Positions 1 to 6,127 of a stretch of 16,711 nt of DNA are shown here, one piece after another. A program made the translations under genes and the position numbers. The stretch covers positions 1-16,711 of the forward strand of contig CAZKKI010000090.1 of the NCBI GenBank assembly GCA_964553325.1. Reading direction: 5' to 3'. The notes beneath the pieces were generated by a model, which saw only the letters and a program-made list of their open reading frames with translations, was not told where the DNA came from and did not search any database. This DNA is from BMS3ABIN04 sp964553325 (GTDB lineage: Bacteria; Bacteroidota; Ignavibacteria; Ignavibacteriales; Melioribacteraceae). The first letter of the stretch is position 1. Each line of letters opens with the position of its first letter.

Positions 1-299
1 GCTAAAAAGCGGTGTAACTCAACCGGAACCCTTAGTAAGAATTTTCCGCTATATGTTTTTTCCTCTTCGTTTTCGGGTTCCGGAATTGGAATTCCCTTTT
101 CCAAATAATCTTTGAATAAAAATTCCTTAACAGCGGTTAGATTTTTTAATGCTTCATTAACAGTTTCTCCGTCGGCTCTGAATGCATATTTGCCCAACAA
201 CGGAATCGATGCCAAATACCCGCCGCCTTCATCTTTCGACAGTTCTTTTATTTCAATCGGATACTTTAAGTTCATATAATACTTTAGATTTTTTTTCAT
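1..299 (-). CDS. hicB: HicB-family antitoxin, 3' end cut by the window
   Basis: This is the antitoxin of a HicAB pair; it would bind and neutralise HicA and probably repress its own operon. About 99 residues are visible. The N-terminal half has the HicB-like partial RNase-H fold pattern: YPIEI near residue 13, then EGGGYLASIPLLG, then a GETVNEAL helix, then a GIPIPEPE stretch. After an acidic linker, SGKFLLRVPVELHRFL at the window edge matches the start of a ribbon-helix-helix DNA-binding segment. ATG at 299 is preferred to the in-frame ATG at 275 because it overlaps the hicA stop by 4 bp (ATGA) and because the MKKNLKYYMNL leader is, as I recall, common in this family. The C-terminal end of the RHH domain lies outside the window, so integrity cannot be judged. 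Confidence 0.85.
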   Translation of the reverse strand, partial: MKKNLKYYMNLKYPIEIKELSKDEGGGYLASIPLLGKYAFRADGETVNEALKNLTAVKEFLFKDYLEKGIPIPEPENEEEKTYSGKFLLRVPVELHRFL

Positions 300-589
300 T
301 GGACGCACTCCTTTATGATATCAATTGCTCTTACCAAATCTTTTAAGTAAAAATGTTTTACTTTTTTCCCTCCTTTTGTAGGAATTGTAAAATCACCTTC
401 CGGCCCGAAACCCTGTATACCTTTTAAACATTCGTGCCACACCTTAATGATATGTGAACCGCGAGTTTCACCGTATTTGTAAGACCCCGGAAAATAATAT
501 TCCAAAACCGAAAAAAGATCATCAACAGGTACATCTTGCTTGAACTGATGGTTTTTCCATCTTTGAATTCTTTTTTCAATTCTACTCAT
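296..589 (-). CDS. hicA: HicA-family mRNA interferase toxin
   Basis: HicA toxins are small double-stranded-RNA-binding-fold ribonucleases that cleave mRNA independently of the ribosome. In this 97-residue protein the family signature G-S-H is at residues 44-46, His46 being the probable catalytic residue. It is followed by TIP (68-70), a basic GGKKVKHFYLKDLV stretch (73-86) and a final helix. It is longer than the shortest HicA proteins (about 60 residues): there is an N-terminal extension of about 25 residues, and a 21-residue segment lies between the SH and TIP motifs. hicA precedes hicB and its TGA overlaps the hicB ATG, the usual order and coupling for this module. Transcription probably starts at the box at 609-640. 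Function is inferred from family and context. Confidence 0.85.
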   Translation of the reverse strand: MSRIEKRIQRWKNHQFKQDVPVDDLFSVLEYYFPGSYKYGETRGSHIIKVWHECLKGIQGFGPEGDFTIPTKGGKKVKHFYLKDLVRAIDIIKECVQ

Positions 590-608
590 TCGTCATTAAT
601 GGCATTTA

Positions 609-640
609 CAAATATACTATATATAGTATCAAATTCGCAA
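609..640 (-). promoter_or_regulatory. Candidate hicAB promoter, Bacteroidota-like
   Basis: Read on the minus strand, TATATTTG (plus positions 616-609) matches the Bacteroidota -7 consensus TAnnTTTG exactly. A TTG (plus 640-638) lies 21 bp upstream, close to the 19-21 bp spacing of the -33 box. The element is 20 bp before the hicA ATG. The palindrome at 614-629 sits inside the spacer and overlaps the -7 box, so a bound repressor would block RNA polymerase. AT-richness raises the chance of fortuitous matches. Confidence 0.5.
614..629. repeat. Perfect 16-bp palindrome, candidate HicB operator 1
   Basis: ATACTATATATAGTAT is its own reverse complement. It contains two abutting half-sites TACTATA/TATAGTA and overlaps the candidate -7 box of hicA. 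HicB proteins with an RHH domain typically repress their own operon through such sites. The assignment to HicB is inferred from position. Confidence 0.5.
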
Positions 641-642
641 GT

Positions 643-664
643 CTTACGATATAATTATCGTAAG
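643..664. repeat. Inverted repeat, candidate HicB operator 2
   Basis: Nine-base arms CTTACGATA (643-651) and TATCGTAAG (656-664) pair perfectly around a 4-base centre. The half-site TACGATA differs by one base from TACTATA in the palindrome at 614-629. The two centres are 32 bp apart, about three helical turns. The stem is followed by a T-run only on the plus strand, where no gene ends, so an operator is more plausible than a terminator. Confidence 0.45.
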
Positions 665-981
665 AATTTTTTGAATTTTGAATTCGGAGAAAATAAAGTT
701 TAAATTTTTAATTTCATTTTGTAAATCCAACTTCCCAGGATTGCAACCCTTTTATTTCCAAATATTCTGGGTATTAAAAACCGTTTTCAATTATGATGAA
801 TTATTGATTATTTATTTTAATATAAATTATTTGCAATTTAAAATCAAATATTTAATACTAAACTATAATCGTTATTATTATACATTCATTTTTAAGTCAA
901 ACTGTTTTTTAGACGTTTTAGGTTTGATTGCAGGCAAAAAATATATGGGTCGTACGAAATCGGAGATTTATTTAGTAAAGT
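665..981. other. AT-rich intergenic stretch with no supported gene
   Basis: This gap between the clc stop and the hicAB control region is markedly more AT-rich than the flanking genes. One TTG-initiated frame runs through it on the plus strand (678-995), but its product is a low-complexity mix of Phe, Tyr, Ile, Asn and Lys with no recognisable motif. It also opposes every other gene and overlaps the end of clc. I found no strong GC hairpin with a T-tract that would end clc, and no tRNA-like or repeat structure. Confidence 0.5.
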
Positions 982-3066
982 CTATAAACTTTTAAATTTA
1001 TTTATGGCTTCATCCGAACCGAAAACAACAAGCGAATCTCCTTCCCGAATTTTGTAATTCGGGTCGGGTGCAATTATTTCGGTCTCATCGGTGAATTGCG
1101 ATTTCGCCTTTTTTATCATCAACACTTCGAGACCGTATTTGTTGCGGAGTTTAAGTTGTGCGAGGGTTTTACCCACAAATTCGGGCAATGCAACTTTTTC
1201 TATAATCGAATAACCTTCGGTTACCGGAGTTTCTTTGTTGCTGTCGATTATTTGTAATTGTCTTGCCATACCTTCGGCAAGATTGTATTTTAACGTTTCC
1301 TTATTGTATGCTTTAATTATCGCTTGTCTGGAAATCGTTCCCAAAATTTGTGTTTTATCCGTTTCCGAAACGACCGGAAATTCTTCAACGTTTTCCATAT
1401 CGAAATAATTTAGTACTTTGTCCAACGTATCATCGGGATGAACAAATCGAACATTCGGATTAGCAATATCGTCGGCAATAATCATTCCGCGTAAAGTTTC
1501 GTATTCCGATATTATCGGTCGTAATTCCCTTTCGGTGATTTGACCCGTTATTTCGCCACGATGGTTTGTTACGTAAAAAACCGTATGTTTGTTTTCGATT
1601 AACTCGCTTACGATTTTTGCCAACGGAGCATTGCCCGGAATTAAAACAATATCTTTTTGCATTATATCTTTTACTTTCAGATGCGCAAGAAGGTTTATTT
1701 CCCTGCCCGATTTTAATCTCAAGCCTAATTGTTCCAAATGCTTAAGATGAACCGAACCCTTCATAACCAATTGCACAATTGTGGTGCTTATAATTACGGA
1801 AAGCATTAGCGGCAGAATTATAGTATAATCGCGCGTCATTTCAAAGATTATCATTATAGAGGAAATCGGTATGGAATTTATGCCGCCGAGCAACGCTCCC
1901 ATCGCTACAAGAACAAAAAGCGTTGTATCAAGTCCCAAATCAAAATACGAATTAAACGCAACCGCAAAAAGATATCCGAGACTTGCTCCCATAAACAAAG
2001 ACGGAGCAAATAAACCTCCGAATCCGCCGGAATGCAATATTAGAGGTACCAAAATAAATTTTAGGAGTAACAAAACCGCAACTATTTTCCAAGTTAAACT
2101 TTGAGCTAAAATTTTATTAATCGCTGTATATCCGATACCGAAAATATCGGAGAAAAAATAGCCGGCGGTTCCCACAATTGCACCGACCAAAAGCATCACA
2201 AACCATTGCGGAAATTTGTTCAGAACTTTTCTCTTTAAAAATCTTTCCAGATTATCGGAATATTTTATGTACACAACCGAAATAAGTCCGGCAACAATTC
2301 CCATTAAAATAAAATATACGAGGTGATTATAATTCGAGAATGATTCGTGACTGAAAACAAAAGTCGGTTGATTCCCCAAAAAAATTCTAGAAATCACGCT
2401 TGCCGTAACCGAAGCCAAAATCAAAGCGGAAAAAGTGGGCGATTGAAAATCGTTTAACAGAATAATTTCAAGTGCGAAAAATACACCTCCAAGAGGAGTA
2501 TTGAAAACAGCTGCAATTGCGGCGCCGGCGCCAGCGGTTGTGAACATTCGTCGTCTTTGTTCCGATAAGCCGAACAAAACACCGATTTTACTTGCAACTC
2601 CCCCGCCTATTTGTGCTGCCGGTCCTTCAGGTCCTACCGTACCGCCGGAACCGATACAAATTGCGGGAGCAAGAAAGTGAAAAACCGTGGTTTTAAAGGG
2701 AATATATCCGTTTCTTAAAGCTACAGCTTTAATTACATCGTAAACGCCTTTTTGTTTTGCGGTTTCGGGTGAAGTTTTTATCATAAACGCTTGAATCAAC
2801 ATTCCCAAAACCGGAATCAGAATTACCGCTCCGCTTCCCAAAACCATCAAATAACTTAAACTGTGGTTAAAAAACAATTCCGTGAAAAAATCTATCGATT
2901 CGTGAAACAGAACGGCAGCAATTCCAGCCGCGGCGCCTGTGATAATCGCAAAAATACTAAAGAAAGTATACTCCGGCAGGTTTAACCTTTCGAAGTATGA
3001 TTGAACGGAAATTTTTAAGGCTATAAGAAATTTTGAAATTTTATTTCGTCGTAAATAATTCACCAT
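982..3066 (-). CDS. ClC-family chloride channel/transporter with CBS pair and RCK_C domain
   Basis: This 694-residue inner-membrane protein belongs to the voltage-gated chloride channel family, which moves Cl- by diffusion or in exchange for H+. The membrane domain spans about residues 34-435. The gating motif GSGGTVGPEGP is at 139-149 with Glu147 as the gate, the GGLFAP loop is at 350-355, and the chloride-coordinating Tyr corresponds to Tyr414 (DYTIILP). Two CBS domains follow at about 463-520 and 530-590, then an RCK_C/TrkA_C-like domain at about 615-694 (VGKTLAQLKLRNKYGLEV and REGDSLVVFGS). The internal proton glutamate of the E. coli protein (E203) aligns with Ile201, and the usual GSGIP loop is degenerate (QKGVYDV, 105-111). 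No Shine-Dalgarno is seen before the ATG. An intrinsic terminator lies directly upstream, so it is probably transcribed separately from the gene before it. Confidence 0.93.
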   Translation of the reverse strand: MVNYLRRNKISKFLIALKISVQSYFERLNLPEYTFFSIFAIITGAAAGIAAVLFHESIDFFTELFFNHSLSYLMVLGSGAVILIPVLGMLIQAFMIKTSPETAKQKGVYDVIKAVALRNGYIPFKTTVFHFLAPAICIGSGGTVGPEGPAAQIGGGVASKIGVLFGLSEQRRRMFTTAGAGAAIAAVFNTPLGGVFFALEIILLNDFQSPTFSALILASVTASVISRIFLGNQPTFVFSHESFSNYNHLVYFILMGIVAGLISVVYIKYSDNLERFLKRKVLNKFPQWFVMLLVGAIVGTAGYFFSDIFGIGYTAINKILAQSLTWKIVAVLLLLKFILVPLILHSGGFGGLFAPSLFMGASLGYLFAVAFNSYFDLGLDTTLFVLVAMGALLGGINSIPISSIMIIFEMTRDYTIILPLMLSVIISTTIVQLVMKGSVHLKHLEQLGLRLKSGREINLLAHLKVKDIMQKDIVLIPGNAPLAKIVSELIENKHTVFYVTNHRGEITGQITERELRPIISEYETLRGMIIADDIANPNVRFVHPDDTLDKVLNYFDMENVEEFPVVSETDKTQILGTISRQAIIKAYNKETLKYNLAEGMARQLQIIDSNKETPVTEGYSIIEKVALPEFVGKTLAQLKLRNKYGLEVLMIKKAKSQFTDETEIIAPDPNYKIREGDSLVVFGSDEAINKFKSL

Positions 3067-3075
3067 ATTAAACCG

Positions 3076-3123
3076 TAAAAATAAAAAACGTCGCCGTAAT
3101 TTTATTTGTTTCCGGCGACGTTT
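3076..3123 (-). terminator. Rho-independent terminator after the 3-hydroxyacyl-CoA dehydrogenase gene
   Basis: Perfect 11-bp arms AAACGTCGCCG (3086-3096) and CGGCGACGTTT (3113-3123) enclose a 16-nt loop. On the minus strand the stem is followed by TTTTTTATTTTTA, the U-tract expected for termination of leftward transcription. It begins 14 bp after the dehydrogenase stop and ends only about 10-20 bp before the clc ATG. Confidence 0.88.
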
Positions 3124-3137
3124 GAATTATACTCGTT

Positions 3138-3989
3138 TTATTCGTACTTAAAAAAGCCTTCTTTGGTTTTTCTACCTAATTTATTTGCCGCAACCATTTT
3201 CTTAAGAAGCGGGCAAGGTCTGTATTTCGGATCGTTAAAACCGTCGTACAATACTTCCATAATTGCAAGACAAACATCAAGACCGATAAAATCTGCCAAA
3301 GTTAACGGTCCCATTGGATGAGCCATACCAAGTTTCATAACAGTATCGATATCTTCCGCGGATGCCACACCCTCGTACAAAGCGAAAATAGCTTCGTTTA
3401 TCATCGGCATAAGGATTCTGTTCGATATAAAACCGGGATAATCGTTAACTTCCACAGGCGTTTTTCCCAACTTAACGGAAAGTTCTTTTATTGTTTGGTA
3501 TGTTTCGTCGCTTGTGGAATACCCGCGAATAATTTCTACCAATTTCATTACCGGTACCGGATTCATAAAATGCATCCCTATAAACTTATCGGCTCTCGCA
3601 ACGGCGGAAAGCTCTGTAATTGATATGGACGAAGTGTTGCTGGCAAAAATAGAATCGGCTTTAACCTTTTGTTCTAACTCCTTGAAAAGATTGAGCTTAA
3701 TATCTTTATTTTCAACAATGGCTTCAACAATTAAATCGGTATCGGCGGAAACGTTTTCCGTACCGACAACTGCATTTATTCTAGCAAGGGTATCGATTTT
3801 GTCGTTTTCGTTAATTGTTCCCTTTTTGATCTGCCGGTCCAAATTTTTCGAAATAGTAGCTAATCCCCTTTCAATGAACTCCTCTTTTACATCAACCAAA
3901 TCGACGTTAAATCCGTTTTGCGCAAAAACATGAGCGATACCGTTTCCCATGGTTCCGGCGCCGATAACCGTTACGTGTTTAATTTCCAT
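3138..3989 (-). CDS. hbd: 3-hydroxybutyryl-CoA dehydrogenase
   Basis: The predicted cytosolic enzyme reduces acetoacetyl-CoA to 3-hydroxybutyryl-CoA or runs in reverse, using NAD(P)H. At 283 residues it has the usual length of single-function bacterial enzymes. The Rossmann dinucleotide loop GAGTMGNGIA is at 10-19. The catalytic set can be placed by spacing against the mammalian enzyme: Ser120 (in SNTSS), His140 (HFMNPVP), Glu152 and Asn190. The C-terminal helical dimerisation domain (about 185-283) ends in the typical GRKTKEGFFKY. It follows the thiolase gene by 12 bp with a good ribosome site (AGAGGGG, 3997-4003), so the two encode consecutive steps. No enoyl-CoA hydratase accompanies them here. 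The short NAD-dependent form (hbd/paaH type) is favoured over a FadB fragment because both ends are intact. Confidence 0.95.
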   Translation of the reverse strand: MEIKHVTVIGAGTMGNGIAHVFAQNGFNVDLVDVKEEFIERGLATISKNLDRQIKKGTINENDKIDTLARINAVVGTENVSADTDLIVEAIVENKDIKLNLFKELEQKVKADSIFASNTSSISITELSAVARADKFIGMHFMNPVPVMKLVEIIRGYSTSDETYQTIKELSVKLGKTPVEVNDYPGFISNRILMPMINEAIFALYEGVASAEDIDTVMKLGMAHPMGPLTLADFIGLDVCLAIMEVLYDGFNDPKYRPCPLLKKMVAANKLGRKTKEGFFKYE

Positions 3990-4001
3990 ATTAATTCCCC
4001 T

Positions 4002-5183
4002 CTACTTTTTATAATTTTTAACGATAACTGAAACAGCTTCCCCACCGCCAATGCAAAGGGAAGCCAATCCGTATTTCAAATCTCTTTTGATTAATTCGTG
4101 AATTAATGTAACGAATATGCGTGCTCCGCTTGCTCCGATCGGGTGCCCAAGTGCAATTGCTCCGCCGTTTACGTTTACTTTGGACGTATCAAGATTCAGA
4201 AGTTTATTTACAGCCAGCGAAACAACCGCAAAAGCTTCGTTTATTTCGAACAAATCAATATCTTCGGTTGTCATTCCGGCTTTTTTGAGAACTTTTGTAA
4301 TTGAATCGGCCGGTGCGGTTGGGAATTGAATCGGATCTTTTGCTGCAGCGGATTGCGCCACAATTTCCACAAGTGGAGTTAAGCCTAGGTCCAGAGCAGT
4401 TTGTTCGTCCATTACCAGCAAAGCGGCGGCTCCGTCATTAATTTTCGATGCGTTTGCAGCTGTGATAATTCCTTCCTTATCGAATGCGGGTCGCAATTTG
4501 GGAATTTTATCGAATTTAACGTTTTCCGGTTCTTCATCTTTATCAACGAGAATTTCTTCTTTTCTTAATTTAACCGGAACTTTAACAATTTCATCATCAA
4601 ATTTACCTTCCTTTTGAGCTTTCAATGCCCTGTTATACGATTCAACCGCAAAGGCGTCAACTTCTTCGCGTGTAAAATTCATTTCTTTAGCGCAAGCTTC
4701 AGCGCAATTTCCCATGTGAATATTGTTGTACACATCCCAAAGTCCGTCGTGCACCATCGAATCGATCAATTCACCGTTACCCAATCTGTATCCCGATCTG
4801 GCTTTTTTAAGCAAGTACGGGGCTTGGGACATGTTTTCCTGACCGCCGGCAATAATTATATCGGCATCACCGCATCTTATTGCTTGATCGGCTAACATAA
4901 CGGCTTTAAGACCGCTGCCGCAAACTTTGTTTATCGTCATACATTCTGTTTTTGTGGGCAAACCCGCAAATATTGCCGATTGCCTTGCCGGAGCTTGACC
5001 AACACCGGCGGTAAGTACGTTTCCCATAATTACTTCTTGGACCTTTTCACTATCCAAATTTGTCTCATCGAGTATAGATTTAATAACAATGCTTCCTAAT
5101 TGCGGAGCGCTAACGGATGATAATTTCCCCATAAACGACCCTATTGGTGTACGCTTAGCCGCAACGATGACTGATTTTCTCAT
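4002..5183 (-). CDS. atoB: Acetyl-CoA C-acetyltransferase (thiolase)
   Basis: The enzyme condenses two acetyl-CoA to acetoacetyl-CoA or cleaves the product, in the cytosol. It has 393 residues, the family norm. The nucleophilic Cys88 is in the first thiolase signature (INKVCGSGLKAV), NEAFA is at 315-319, His347 in GHPIGASGAR, and the second catalytic Cys377 in CIGGGEAV, so the active site is complete. The start is supported by GGGAG (5189-5193) five bases before the ATG. The dehydrogenase gene follows after 12 bp and the pair ends at the terminator at 3076-3123, giving a two-gene operon for short-chain acyl-CoA metabolism. The symbol is by family; thlA or phbA would be equally fair since the physiological direction is not shown by sequence. 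Confidence 0.95.
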   Translation of the reverse strand: MRKSVIVAAKRTPIGSFMGKLSSVSAPQLGSIVIKSILDETNLDSEKVQEVIMGNVLTAGVGQAPARQSAIFAGLPTKTECMTINKVCGSGLKAVMLADQAIRCGDADIIIAGGQENMSQAPYLLKKARSGYRLGNGELIDSMVHDGLWDVYNNIHMGNCAEACAKEMNFTREEVDAFAVESYNRALKAQKEGKFDDEIVKVPVKLRKEEILVDKDEEPENVKFDKIPKLRPAFDKEGIITAANASKINDGAAALLVMDEQTALDLGLTPLVEIVAQSAAAKDPIQFPTAPADSITKVLKKAGMTTEDIDLFEINEAFAVVSLAVNKLLNLDTSKVNVNGGAIALGHPIGASGARIFVTLIHELIKRDLKYGLASLCIGGGEAVSVIVKNYKK

Positions 5184-5225
5184 AACTTCTCCCGTAAGAG
5201 TGTTTAAAATTAATTTTCGTTTTTG

Positions 5226-5256
5226 TAAAGATAGATATTTGCGAGGTTGAATTGAA
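5226..5256 (-). promoter_or_regulatory. Weak candidate promoter for the thiolase-dehydrogenase operon
   Basis: On the minus strand TATCTTTA (5233-5226) resembles TAnnTTTG except for the last base, and TTC (5256-5254) lies 20 bp upstream where TTG would be expected. It is in the 116-bp gap after the RicT-like gene and would give a leader of about 40 nt. Neither box is a full match, so this is tentative. Confidence 0.25.
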
Positions 5257-5299
5257 GTAAAAAGATGAGCCGGTGCGTAAAAGAATAAACCGTTTCATA

Positions 5300-6121
5300 T
5301 CACTCAAGTTCGAAAGCAAGGCAACATTTTAATTTGCCGCACGGTCCGCTAAGTTTCGATAAGTTCATGGAAATATTTTGCTCGGTCGCAATATCGGTGG
5401 TAATTCGTTTGAAGTGATTCAAAAAAGTGGTACAACAAAATTCCCTTCCGCAAGTTCCCACTCCACCTATAAGTTTCGCTTCGTCGCGTACTCCGATTTG
5501 TCGAAGTTCGATTCTTGTTTTGTAAATGCCGGCTAGTTTTTTCGCTAATTCCCTGAAGTCCACCCGTCCGTCTGCGGTATAGAAGAAAAATAGTTTTTTT
5601 CTATCGAATTGAAAATGAATTCCAACAAGTTTCATATCCAAATTCAATTCATCTATAAGCCTTTCGAAAGTAGGTTTGGCGTTAGATATATCGTTGAGAT
5701 TTTTATTCAGTTTGTAAATATCTTCTTCATTGGCAACGCGGATAACCTCGGGTAAGTCTTCGCCGTGCAATCCGAAAATCTGACGACGGATTTGCACCAT
5801 TTTCCCGGCATACGTCACTCGTGCAATGTCAATGAAATCGCCGTTCTTAATAACTATTTTGTCGTTTTCTTTAATACTCAAATCGTTAGAATTCAAACAA
5901 TAGTTCTGACCGAGTAAACTCGGGCAATCGACTTCAACAATATTTCTTTCGTCGATTGGAGTATTAATTTCGTTATCTATGTTGCAATGGATACAATTAT
6001 CGTCGTTTGTTATCGTTTCGACGATATATTCTTGATAGTGTTGTTTATGCGACTCGGGAATAACGAAGTGATTGTCTTTTGAGGAATCGTTATTCTCTTC
6101 CTTTCCTGTATCTATATTCAT
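5300..6121 (-). CDS. ricT: PSP1/YaaT (RicT-like) protein with N-terminal extension
   Basis: The 273-residue protein matches the PSP1 family. In Bacillus the homologue YaaT/RicT forms a complex with RicA and RicF that carries iron-sulfur clusters and stimulates RNase Y and phosphorelay functions; the role in this lineage is not established. The PSP1 core (about 60-273) has FDRKKLFFFYTADGRVDFREL (172-192), KTRIELRQIGVRDEAKLIGG (201-220) and two Cys clusters, Cys224/229/230 and Cys261/266/267. An N-terminal extension of about 60 residues contains a CIHC motif (Cys43, Cys46), with further Cys66 and Cys75. The protein stops six residues after the last Cys, whereas I recall that Bacillus YaaT continues for several tens of residues. 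It follows holB by 6 bp, with AAAGGG as ribosome site. The holB-yaaT order is also known from Firmicutes. Confidence 0.87.
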   Translation of the reverse strand: MNIDTGKEENNDSSKDNHFVIPESHKQHYQEYIVETITNDDNCIHCNIDNEINTPIDERNIVEVDCPSLLGQNYCLNSNDLSIKENDKIVIKNGDFIDIARVTYAGKMVQIRRQIFGLHGEDLPEVIRVANEEDIYKLNKNLNDISNAKPTFERLIDELNLDMKLVGIHFQFDRKKLFFFYTADGRVDFRELAKKLAGIYKTRIELRQIGVRDEAKLIGGVGTCGREFCCTTFLNHFKRITTDIATEQNISMNLSKLSGPCGKLKCCLAFELE

Positions 6122-6127
6122 ATAAAC

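Noticed and set aside
643..664. Inverted repeat as an intrinsic terminator
   Set aside because: The stem is AT-rich and the T-run follows it only on the plus strand, where no gene ends. Position and half-site similarity to 614-629 favour an operator.
678..995. Plus-strand open frame of 105 codons with a TTG start
   Set aside because: Its composition is that of AT-rich noise, it has no family motif, it opposes all neighbours and it runs into the 3' end of clc. No ribosome site supports it.
5184..5299. Frameshifted or read-through C-terminal part of the RicT-like protein
   Set aside because: Translating past the TGA at 5300 gives no stretch resembling the tail of YaaT proteins, so early termination looks genuine rather than a frame error.
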